Below, piece by piece: positions 26,141 to 34,255 of a stretch of DNA of 50,298 nt (position 1 is the stretch's first letter; the number at the start of each line of letters is the position of its first letter). This DNA is from Butyrivibrio sp. GTDB lineage: Bacteria; Bacillota; Clostridia; Lachnospirales; Lachnospiraceae. The stretch is taken from positions 1 to 50,298 of the forward strand of contig JAFUYO010000030.1 in the NCBI GenBank assembly GCA_017470505.1. Reading direction: 5' to 3'. The position numbers and the translations under genes were made by a program. The notes beneath the pieces are model-generated. The model ran no database searches and was not told the origin of the DNA. It saw only the letters and a list, made by a program, of their open reading frames with translations.

Positions 26141-27559
26141 CATGATGAACATCGGCAACAGCTCAAGCCTTCCGGCCAGCATATCAAACATCAGGACAAA
26201 TTTGGACAGATACGAAAACTGCGAGTAGTTTCCTGTAGGACCGACCATCGAAAGACCCGGTCCTATGTTGTTGAGCGTCGCAATTACACTGGTAACTGTC
26301 GTCGCATAGTCAAAGTTGTCAAGTGACACGACGAGGATCGATGCGACCATTGTAATGACATAGAGTCCGAGGTATGCCGATACAGACTTGACCGTTGTCC
26401 CGTCGAGTGTATGCCCGTCCATGAACACCCTCTTTACCGCCTTGGGGTGTACCAGGAAGTTCAGCTCATTTCTGGCGTTCCTCACAGCGATCAGAGCCCT
26501 CGAGAACTTGAAGCCGCCGCCCGTTGATCCTGCGCAGGCTCCCACAAGGGCAAGCCCCATGAGAAGCGTTTTGGAGAACATCGGCCACTTGTCAAAATCA
26601 AGTGTTCCAAACCCCGTCGTAGTCATGACAGAGGCAACCGTAAACAGCGCGTGGTGGAAGGACATACCCGGATTATTGACAATCCCCGCCATATAGACGT
26701 TGAGCCCTATAAGAAATGCCGACAAGAGCATCACTCCAAAGTAGAACTTAACCTCGTCAATCGCAAAGGCCTCCTTGGGCTTTCTCTGAATGAGGAAGTA
26801 GTAGACCGTAAAGTTCACGCCGCAGAGAGCCATGAAGACAGTGATAATGCCCTGTGTCAGGGTGGAATATCCACCTATACCGCTGTCAGTTATGGCAAAG
26901 CCGCCCGTACCAGCAGTTGAAAAAGATATTGTGACAGCCTCGTACAGACCCAGCCCCGATATCATGAGACAGACCGTCTCGACAACGGTAATGGCGAAGT
27001 ATATCAGATACAGTATCTTGGCGGTGTCCTTGACCTTGGGAACGATCTTGCCGACGACGGGTCCCGGGCTCTCCGCCCTCATGAGGTGCATGCTGTAGCC
27101 GTCAGCCATGGGTACAACAGCTATGAGGAACACCAAAACTCCCATTCCGCCGACCCAGTGGGTGAAGGTTCTCCAGAACTGGACGCTCTTTGCCATGGAG
27201 TCAACCGATGTGAGGATGGAGCCTCCGGTTGTCGTAAATCCCGAAACAGTCTCAAAAACGGCATCCACGAAATCAGGTATTGTTCCCGTCAGAAAAAACG
27301 GGACCGCACCTACTATACTCATGATTATCCAGGCCGCTGCAGTGATAAAAAAACCCTCCCTGGCGTAGATGACCTTGTTGAGAGGCTTTTTGTGCGCTCC
27401 CACAACTCCCAGCACCAGGCAGCTGATGGCTACCAGGAAAAAGATCTGCGCAGCGGTGTACTCCCTGTAGATTATCGCTACCAGAAGCGGCAGAATGAGC
27501 AATCCTCCCAGCACAGTCAGGAGTCTGAAAAGCACAAATCTGACCATTGAATAGTTCAT
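26114..27559 (-). CDS. trkH: Potassium uptake channel subunit TrkH
   Basis: The 481-residue membrane protein has four pore loops with selectivity-filter signatures: TTTGGS, AGTGGF, TTTGFGT and NNIGPG. This is the TrkH/KtrB superfamily of K+ uptake proteins. It starts 3 bases after the trkA stop, with its GGAG inside the trkA end, so the two subunits are translationally coupled. It should form a membrane complex gated by TrkA. Confidence 0.93.
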   Translation of the reverse strand: MNYSMVRFVLFRLLTVLGGLLILPLLVAIIYREYTAAQIFFLVAISCLVLGVVGAHKKPLNKVIYAREGFFITAAAWIIMSIVGAVPFFLTGTIPDFVDAVFETVSGFTTTGGSILTSVDSMAKSVQFWRTFTHWVGGMGVLVFLIAVVPMADGYSMHLMRAESPGPVVGKIVPKVKDTAKILYLIYFAITVVETVCLMISGLGLYEAVTISFSTAGTGGFAITDSGIGGYSTLTQGIITVFMALCGVNFTVYYFLIQRKPKEAFAIDEVKFYFGVMLLSAFLIGLNVYMAGIVNNPGMSFHHALFTVASVMTTTGFGTLDFDKWPMFSKTLLMGLALVGACAGSTGGGFKFSRALIAVRNARNELNFLVHPKAVKRVFMDGHTLDGTTVKSVSAYLGLYVITMVASILVVSLDNFDYATTVTSVIATLNNIGPGLSMVGPTGNYSQFSYLSKFVLMFDMLAGRLELLPMFIMLKPGTWKK

Positions 27560-27562
27560 TTT

Positions 27563-28924
27563 TTAATTCTCCAGTATATCATTTATATCCTTGAGTCCCG
27601 TGCGCGTTGTCACAACGATGACCGAGTCCCCGTCTCTGATGACGCTCTCACCGGAGGGAGATATTATCTCGCCGTAGTGACTGATGCAGGCAATAAGGAT
27701 TCCTTTTTTTAATTTGAGATCAACAAGGGGCTTTCCGACTACAGGGCTCCCCTGCCTTACGATAAACTCAAGAGCCTCAACGCGGTCGTCATTCATCTTG
27801 TACAGAGTCTCAATGTTGCTGTCCTGTGACGCGTTCTTGCCGCGGACGAACTGCACTATCCTGTCGGCCGTGATGTTCTTGGGATAGAGTACTGAGCCTA
27901 TGTTGAGGGAGCCTATTATCTCTCCGTAGTTGACCCTGTGGACCTTGGTTATGAGCTTGGCCTTGGGGTTGATGCTCTTTACGTACATGGAGAGCATGAT
28001 GTTCTCCTCATCGAGGTTAGTGAGCGCGACAAATGACTCCGTGCTCATGACGCCCTCCTCAAGGAGCATGTCCTTGTCAGTGCCGTCGCCGTTGATGATA
28101 AGAGCCTGTGGCAAAAGATCCGTAAGTTCCTTGCACCTTGATGAGTCCTTCTCAAAGATAGTGACCTTGATCCCCAGGGCGATGAGCTGCTTGGCCAGGT
28201 AGTATCCTGTCCCTCCTCCTCCTATTATGATAGAGGAGTGGACTTTTACAGCCGGGAGCCCCAGCTTTTTGAAAAAGCTCGTGGTGTTGCTGCTGGGTCC
28301 GATTATGGTTATCTCATCTCCCGAGCGGATTATAAAGTTACCGTCGGGGATAAAGACATCGTTTCCCCTCGATACAACCGCGATGATGACCTGCTTTTTG
28401 AGGTCGGAGGGGATATCCCTGAGCGCAAGGTCCCTGAGCCTTGAGTTGTCGTCTATGACGAGCCTCACAAGCTCTGCCCTTCCGCGCGCAAAGGTCTCAA
28501 TCTTGGTTGCTGACGGGAGCTTCAAGAGCCTTCCCGCCTCAACCGCCGCAGCTTCCTCGGGATTTATTACAAGCGACAGTCCCAGCTCCTCCTTGATAAA
28601 GTTGATTTCCTTCTTGTAGACAGGATTTCGCACTCTCGCAATGGTGTGGCAGTTACCTGCCTTCTTGGCGATCAGACAGCACAGGAGATTGAGCTCGTCA
28701 GAGTTCGTGACCGCGATCATCAGATCTGCGCTCTCTATCCCCGCATCCTTCATTATTGAATAACTGGCACCGTTGCCCACTATGCCCAAAACATCTAAAT
28801 TATTGACCACAGCCTGAACCACACTGCTCTTTTCCTCGATAACAGTGATGTTGTGGCCCTCCTTGCTAAGCTGCTGGGTCAGGGTCATGCCCACGTTTCC
28901 GCAGCCCACAACAATGATACGCAT
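27563..28924 (-). CDS. trkA: Trk system potassium regulatory subunit TrkA
   Basis: The 453-residue cytoplasmic protein has two RCK (TrkA_N/TrkA_C) repeats: the first nucleotide-binding motif is GCGNVG (residues 7-12) and the second begins IIIGGGGTGYYLA near residue 235. Each is followed by a C-terminal ligand domain. TrkA forms a gating ring and binds NAD(H) or ATP to control TrkH. The start has GGGAGGCG upstream. Confidence 0.93.
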   Translation of the reverse strand: MRIIVVGCGNVGMTLTQQLSKEGHNITVIEEKSSVVQAVVNNLDVLGIVGNGASYSIMKDAGIESADLMIAVTNSDELNLLCCLIAKKAGNCHTIARVRNPVYKKEINFIKEELGLSLVINPEEAAAVEAGRLLKLPSATKIETFARGRAELVRLVIDDNSRLRDLALRDIPSDLKKQVIIAVVSRGNDVFIPDGNFIIRSGDEITIIGPSSNTTSFFKKLGLPAVKVHSSIIIGGGGTGYYLAKQLIALGIKVTIFEKDSSRCKELTDLLPQALIINGDGTDKDMLLEEGVMSTESFVALTNLDEENIMLSMYVKSINPKAKLITKVHRVNYGEIIGSLNIGSVLYPKNITADRIVQFVRGKNASQDSNIETLYKMNDDRVEALEFIVRQGSPVVGKPLVDLKLKKGILIACISHYGEIISPSGESVIRDGDSVIVVTTRTGLKDINDILEN

Positions 28925-28951
28925 AAAATTCTGCGCCTCCCGCTTTACGTT

Positions 28952-29998
28952 TTATTCAGAATCCGCCTCAGCCTCAAGTTCCCTGGCCTCAAGTTCCCTG
29001 GCCTCGCGCTCATAGTCTCTTGCCTGCTCCTCATTGCCAAGCTTCCTGTAGCACTTTGCAATGGATAGCCTGGGAAGAGTAGTGTTCCTCTTTAAGTCGA
29101 TGATGCTCTGACACTCATAGGCAGCATTATAATACCAAACGATGGCTTCGTCTATGTCATCTTTTTTGAAATAAAAATCTCCGAGCTCATAGCACATCTC
29201 ACTGGACATCTCAGTTATCGCATCCTTCAGCGTGTATTTGAGGAGCATCGCAGGGTCATCCTCTATCACCGCGATGTGCGCCAGGATGCAGCTGGCCTCC
29301 TTGATCTCGTCAATGTCCCTTGTGTTGTCCATGACCGACTCGGTAAAAAACGCCTTGGCCTTTAAAAAGTCGTCGTCGCCGCCCGCCATGAACAGCTCCC
29401 TCACATACATTCCGTGGAGGCGCTTGGAGATATGCCTTCCCTCGTCGACCATCCGCCTGAAAGATGAGAGGTCTCTCTCCGTGTGGCTCCCCTTTGGCCT
29501 GTGGATGATATCGATCTCGCTGGCAACTATCATGGGCTCTATCCTGACCTGCTCATGGATGGGGTCCTCCCACACAAAGTACCTGATCCTCTTAAAGAGC
29601 TTCGGGCGCAGCTCTCTGTCAAAGTTGTATATGCTCCTGACCGCGAGCTGGTTGCAGTAATTCATCTGCACAATGTCTATGTCAAGACTGTCGAGATCCT
29701 CCTTGAGCTTTAAAAACCTCTCCTGATTCTCCTCATCTATCTCCTCGTCCGCATCGGCCGAGTATATGTAGTCGCATGTCGCGAGCGAAAAGGAGTAATT
29801 CCGCGCCTCACTGAAATCGCCGGTCCATTTAAACTCCTCTACCCTCGCTCCGTACCCACGCGCAATTTCAACGGTCCTGTCAGTGGAACCCGTGTCCACA
29901 ATTATCATCTCATCCACAATTCTGCTCAGGCAGTCAAGGCACTTTTTCAGATTGTCCTCTTCGTTCTTAACGATCATGCAAAGACTTATAGTTGCCAT
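28952..29998 (-). CDS. Family 2 glycosyltransferase with TPR-like C-terminus
   Basis: The 348-residue protein begins ISLCMIVKNEEDNLKKCL, has IIVDTGSTDRT and the metal-binding SADADEEID, as in the GT2 group with C-terminal TPR-like helices. Residues 190-330 are helical repeats. It probably transfers a sugar to a surface polymer or peptide; the acceptor is unknown. The C-terminal REARELEARELEAE reflects a 15-bp tandem repeat in the DNA (28971-29005), which could vary in number by slippage. The start has AGGAGG close upstream. Confidence 0.85.
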   Translation of the reverse strand: MATISLCMIVKNEEDNLKKCLDCLSRIVDEMIIVDTGSTDRTVEIARGYGARVEEFKWTGDFSEARNYSFSLATCDYIYSADADEEIDEENQERFLKLKEDLDSLDIDIVQMNYCNQLAVRSIYNFDRELRPKLFKRIRYFVWEDPIHEQVRIEPMIVASEIDIIHRPKGSHTERDLSSFRRMVDEGRHISKRLHGMYVRELFMAGGDDDFLKAKAFFTESVMDNTRDIDEIKEASCILAHIAVIEDDPAMLLKYTLKDAITEMSSEMCYELGDFYFKKDDIDEAIVWYYNAAYECQSIIDLKRNTTLPRLSIAKCYRKLGNEEQARDYEREARELEARELEAEADSE

Positions 29999-30038
29999 AA
30001 GGTTCCTCCTATAACGATGCGTTCAATTCCATAAATAT

Positions 30039-30067
30039 ATCCTAGCCTTTATGTGCTTTTTTTTCAA
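30039..30067 (-). promoter_or_regulatory. Promoter of the TPR glycosyltransferase gene
   Basis: On the minus strand TTGAAA and TAGGAT are separated by 17 bases, about 40 bases before the start codon. Confidence 0.5.
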
Positions 30068-30088
30068 CTTTTTAAAAAGTTCTGTTTC

Positions 30089-30117
30089 TTGACTGCGGTT
30101 CTAAAGTAAAGTACGAT
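30089..30117 (+). promoter_or_regulatory. Promoter of the DUF6020 gene
   Basis: TTGACT and TACGAT are separated by 17 bases. The -10 box ends only 7 bases before the ATG at 30125, so the transcript would have almost no leader. Confidence 0.45.
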
Positions 30118-30124
30118 TTTAGTT

Positions 30125-31903
30125 ATGAAAAACAAACGTATTTTTAGGATAATAGAGCTTATAATCATTGTTTTAGGACTTGGCTTTCTCCTTGAGACGG
30201 ATGCATATTTTACCCCTCACCTGCTGATAGGGGGCCTGTCGGTAGTCTGCATGTTTACGGCTCCTTCCGATGAAAAACCGCATATCCTTACATACATATC
30301 TCCTATTGTATTTGCACTTGCTGTGACAGGTGCAAATTATCCCATTTGGGCGGAGTTTTCGTACCCGGATGAGATTGGAGTGACAGGTCGCTTTGTCTTT
30401 GGCATCACCATGTTCCTGTCAGTGCTTGTGGGCTCCTACCTCATGGCCTTCCATATCCTTAAGGCGCTTACATCAGATGCCTTTAGGGACTGTATTCAGA
30501 GGATACACGCAAAGGAAAGCACCCTTCCCGCGCCGCATCCGGCCAAAGTCTTTCTCGTTACGTTTCTCAGTATCAGCGCGATAGACATTTCGGTCCTCTT
30601 TCTGTGCAGATATCCCGGCGTCGTCACCTCCGACAGTCTGACCCAGATCAAGATGTTCATGGAGGGCTGGTACAACAACCACCACCCCTTCTATCACACT
30701 CAGGTTATTCGCATTTTCATGGGCATTGGTCTCATGGTCTTTCACGATTTTAATGCCGCAATCGCCACCTACAGCGTGTTCCAGATACTCTTTATGGCGG
30801 CGTGCTTTTCCTCTGCAGTCATGACCCTCAGCCAGATGAAGCTTCCAAAGGCGTTTTACGTAATTCCTGCCATCATCTACGCCATCTTTCCGCACCACAT
30901 CAATTACTCCTTCTCCATGTGGAAGGACGTGATGTTCGGCGGTATAGTCCTTGGCTTTTGCGTGTACTATTTAAGGCTCTTTCTCGGAATCGGGAAAAAG
31001 ATCCCAAACTGCGTGCTGCTTGCTCTTTTCTCCCTCGGCGCATGCCTTTTCAGGAGCAACGGCTATATAATGTTTCTCATAGTTGTCATAATTCATCTTC
31101 TCATCTTCAGGAAAGAGATTTTTTCAAAAAAGTCGTCTCTCCCGAGGACGGGCGCGATCATCTTTGCCGGAACTCTTATAGCGGCCTTCATCCTGAAGCA
31201 CCCTGTGCTTCATGCACTCGACGTATCCCAGCCCGACACCGTGGAAATGCTCTGCATCCCGCTTCAGCAGATAAGCCGCACCATTATAGAAAACGATGAC
31301 CTTACTCAGAGAGAGACAGAGCTCATCGAAGAAGTCGTATCCCCCGACAGGATGAAGGAGGTCTATCACCCCCTTTACGCCGACCCGGAAAAAGACCTGA
31401 TACGCCACGAGGGTAATCAGATGGCAATAAAAGAAAACGTCGCAGACTACGCTTTTTTGTACATCACCCTGGGGCTCAAACACCCTGGCAGCTACTTAAA
31501 GGCGTGGGTCGATCAGACCAGGGGCTATTGGAACAGCGGCTACGACTACTGGAGATGGATTGATGACACCACGAGCGAGGAAGGGTACGACATCTACCGC
31601 ACCGTATTCTCTGACTTTTTTGCGAGGCACTTTTACGCGTATCAGTGGTTTTTTGAGAACAATCCCTTTCTTGTGTTATTCTTATGTATAGGGCTGAATG
31701 TCTGGATGGTATGGGTCCTGTTCCATGTGTCCTTTGTGAGAGGAAACCGCATCGGATGTGTCATCGCCATGCCCATTATCGCTCTTGTTTTCACCCTGCA
31801 GATTTCAGCTCCCGTCTATTCGGAGTTCAGATATGTATACTCGGTGTTCTGCGCCATTCCCTTCCTGATACCGGCTGTTGTTTTCTCCGGAAAGGATGAA
31901 TAA
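30125..31903 (+). CDS. DUF6020-like multi-spanning membrane protein
   Basis: The 592-residue protein has about 11-12 hydrophobic segments and a large extracytoplasmic loop at about residues 365-500. The RYPGVVTSDSLTQIKMF and NNHHPFYHTQ motifs in the first such loop are typical of DUF6020, which resembles GT-C fold glycosyltransferases. It may add sugars to a lipid-linked or surface substrate. No Shine-Dalgarno sequence precedes the ATG. The lipoprotein gene follows 22 bases downstream. Confidence 0.75.
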   Translation: MKNKRIFRIIELIIIVLGLGFLLETDAYFTPHLLIGGLSVVCMFTAPSDEKPHILTYISPIVFALAVTGANYPIWAEFSYPDEIGVTGRFVFGITMFLSVLVGSYLMAFHILKALTSDAFRDCIQRIHAKESTLPAPHPAKVFLVTFLSISAIDISVLFLCRYPGVVTSDSLTQIKMFMEGWYNNHHPFYHTQVIRIFMGIGLMVFHDFNAAIATYSVFQILFMAACFSSAVMTLSQMKLPKAFYVIPAIIYAIFPHHINYSFSMWKDVMFGGIVLGFCVYYLRLFLGIGKKIPNCVLLALFSLGACLFRSNGYIMFLIVVIIHLLIFRKEIFSKKSSLPRTGAIIFAGTLIAAFILKHPVLHALDVSQPDTVEMLCIPLQQISRTIIENDDLTQRETELIEEVVSPDRMKEVYHPLYADPEKDLIRHEGNQMAIKENVADYAFLYITLGLKHPGSYLKAWVDQTRGYWNSGYDYWRWIDDTTSEEGYDIYRTVFSDFFARHFYAYQWFFENNPFLVLFLCIGLNVWMVWVLFHVSFVRGNRIGCVIAMPIIALVFTLQISAPVYSEFRYVYSVFCAIPFLIPAVVFSGKDE

Positions 31904-31925
31904 AGATAACTGAAAGGTCCGTCAA

Positions 31926-32987
31926 ATGATAAAAAGATATATTATAGCAGCACTTCTCTCCCTCTTTGTGGGAGCCATGACAGTAACAGGCTGCTCTGAG
32001 TCTCATACCAAACAGACTCCTCCATACGATGGAAAAGAATATATAAAAGAGTCATCTCTTACCCCCGCTGGAGAGGATCCGCAGGCCGCGGCAGAGTCTT
32101 TTTCAAGGCTCATAAACAAGGATGTAACCTTAAGCGTTCCCACCTACGTAACCCTCATCGACAACAAGTGGTACATAGTTGACTGCTACCACGACAGGGT
32201 CCTCTACTCCGAATTTGACGACGGCATCACGCTTCCTCTCGATAACTGGTTTGTCATGGAGGGAGACCTCTCACACCCGCACACAATTGCAAGTGACGGA
32301 CAGGTCTACCTCGTTGACGACACCGAGAACAACAGGGTTCTCGTTTACGAAAAAATAGACTACAACCTGATAAACACCCAGGTCTTTGAAGACATTGGAG
32401 TACGCCCGCATTTTTCGGTTTATGATGAGAAAACCGATACCTTCTATGTGCTGAGTTCCGGCACGGGAGAGCTGTACTGCTTCAGGCACACCCCCGATTC
32501 GAGCAGGGTTTATTTAACAGACATAAAGAAGATCGAGCAGATCTCAGACGTCTATATACGCTCTTTTTCCATAATAGACGGAGACATCTATTTCCCGTCC
32601 GGGGTGTCAGGTGAGGGACACGCGCCACAGATTCTCCAGTGCGACCTTACGACCATGCAGATAAAAAAGAGCTATCCGGTGCCGGATGCTCTCGCAGGTA
32701 TGGTGCAGGTCACAAAGATCGGCGACTACTACTACATCACCGTTTCAACAGATATAACGGGCGACCAGAGCTACGCAACGCTCGTGCGGACGAGGTCTTT
32801 GTCTGACCTTGCGGAAAACGAATATGAAGATATATACGCCGATTATTTTGAGGGAGGCGGAACGCCTTATAACATATCCAGCGTCGGCGACACCTATTTT
32901 CTCACAGAGCACCGCCTGCCCGGCCATTCAATCTGGAGCTTCAAAGTCACAGACAACAATATAACAGACGTAAAGAGCCTTTACTAA
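31926..32987 (+). CDS. Lipoprotein with beta-propeller-like domain
   Basis: The 353-residue protein has a lipoprotein signal peptide ending MTVTGC-SES (Cys23). The rest is beta-rich with spaced motifs such as WYIVDCYHDRVLYS, VYLVDDTENNRVLVYE and DTFYVLSSGTGELYCF, which resemble blades of an NHL-type propeller. It is probably an extracellular partner of the preceding membrane protein. I cannot name a function. The start has GAAAGGTCC about 6 bases upstream, and a strong terminator follows. Confidence 0.65.
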   Translation: MIKRYIIAALLSLFVGAMTVTGCSESHTKQTPPYDGKEYIKESSLTPAGEDPQAAAESFSRLINKDVTLSVPTYVTLIDNKWYIVDCYHDRVLYSEFDDGITLPLDNWFVMEGDLSHPHTIASDGQVYLVDDTENNRVLVYEKIDYNLINTQVFEDIGVRPHFSVYDEKTDTFYVLSSGTGELYCFRHTPDSSRVYLTDIKKIEQISDVYIRSFSIIDGDIYFPSGVSGEGHAPQILQCDLTTMQIKKSYPVPDALAGMVQVTKIGDYYYITVSTDITGDQSYATLVRTRSLSDLAENEYEDIYADYFEGGGTPYNISSVGDTYFLTEHRLPGHSIWSFKVTDNNITDVKSLY

Positions 32988-32994
32988 AAAACTG

Positions 32995-33037
32995 AAAAAA
33001 GCCGTTGCCGGTCAGGTTAGTCCGGTAACGGCTTTTA
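32995..33037. terminator. Bidirectional terminator
   Basis: An 11-bp stem (33001-33011 with 33022-33032, one G-U pair) has an A-run before and a T-run after it, so it can end both the plus-strand lipoprotein transcript and the minus-strand prfB transcript. Confidence 0.85.
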
Positions 33038-33041
33038 TATT

Positions 33042-34184
33042 TTATTCCTCGGATGTGTCTCCGACAGGCTTTCCTCCTGTTGCCAGCCACTTGAGGTAGG
33101 CATTTATAAAGGGATCGAGGTCTCCGTCGAGAACTCCGTCAGCATTTGACGCCTTGTAGCCTGTCCTTGTGTCATTGACCATTGTGTAGGGCTGGAGCAC
33201 ATAGGACCTTATCTGGCTTCCCCAGGCGTTGTCCTTGACTTCTCCCCTGATACCTGAGAGCTTCTCTGCCTGTTCCTCCTGCTTCATGATAAAGAGCTTG
33301 GCCTTCAGCATCTGCATAGCCTTGTCCTTGTTCTGGAACTGGGATCTCTCATTCTGACAGGCAACAACAACTCCTGTCGGTATATGTGTGATACGCACGG
33401 CACTGGACGTCTTGTTGATGTGCTGGCCGCCGGCTCCGCTGGATCGGTAGGTATCGATCCTGAGGTCATCGGGATTGATGTCAATATCCACATCCTCCTC
33501 GATATCAGGCATTACGTCACAGGAGACAAAGGATGTCTGTCTCTTGGCCTGAGCGTTGAAGGGGCTGATGCGCACAAGCCTGTGGACGCCGTGTTCGGAC
33601 TTGAGAAGTCCGTACGCATTGGTTCCCGTTATCTGGAAGGTAACCGACTTGATTCCGGCTTCATCCCCGTCAAGATAGTCAAGAGTCTCCACTGCAAATC
33701 CTTTTCTCTCAGCCCATCTGGTATACATACGGTAAAGCATGCTGGCCCAGTCGCAGGCCTCTGTTCCGCCCGCTCCGGCGTTGAGACGCAGGATTACGTC
33801 ATTGTTATCATATGGCCCGTTTAAGAGATTGTTAATCCGGATGTTCTCAAGTGTCGCCTCAAAAGAATCCAGCTCCGACCTGATCTCAGAAGCCATGTCA
33901 TCGTCGTCGACACCCTCTGCATTCTGCATGTCGATGAGGTCGATTATGTCTGTGTACTGCGCATTGAGGTTCTCTATTGTAGCTACAAGGTCCTGCATGT
34001 TCTTGAGGTCCTTGGTCTTCTTGTTGGCCTTCTCTGCATTATCCCAGAAGGTCGGCTCCTCCATCTCCCTGCTGAGCTCCTCGATTATCTTCTTCTTGGA
34101 TTCCAGATCAAGGGAAGCCGTAACTTCTTTTAGTGTATCCTGAAGGTCCTGTATCTCGACCTTCATCTGATCAAGTATAACCAT
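33042..34184 (-). CDS. prfB: Peptide chain release factor 2
   Basis: The 380-residue protein has the class-1 release factor hallmarks: SPF (RISPFNAQAKR), which reads UGA and UAA in RF2, and GGQ (SSGAGGQHINKT), which triggers peptide release. Most bacteria make RF2 through a +1 programmed frameshift near codon 25; here the site reads TCC CTT GAT and the frame is continuous from ATG 34184, which has AAGGAGA 7-8 bases upstream. RF2 synthesis is therefore not self-regulated by frameshifting. It follows secA, as in Bacillus. Confidence 0.95.
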   Translation of the reverse strand: MVILDQMKVEIQDLQDTLKEVTASLDLESKKKIIEELSREMEEPTFWDNAEKANKKTKDLKNMQDLVATIENLNAQYTDIIDLIDMQNAEGVDDDDMASEIRSELDSFEATLENIRINNLLNGPYDNNDVILRLNAGAGGTEACDWASMLYRMYTRWAERKGFAVETLDYLDGDEAGIKSVTFQITGTNAYGLLKSEHGVHRLVRISPFNAQAKRQTSFVSCDVMPDIEEDVDIDINPDDLRIDTYRSSGAGGQHINKTSSAVRITHIPTGVVVACQNERSQFQNKDKAMQMLKAKLFIMKQEEQAEKLSGIRGEVKDNAWGSQIRSYVLQPYTMVNDTRTGYKASNADGVLDGDLDPFINAYLKWLATGGKPVGDTSEE

Positions 34185-34255
34185 TACGTGTCTCCTTACT
34201 GTTGGCTTAGTGGTACCGATTGCAGCGCAAAATTTGTATTTTCATCTGCTATCGC

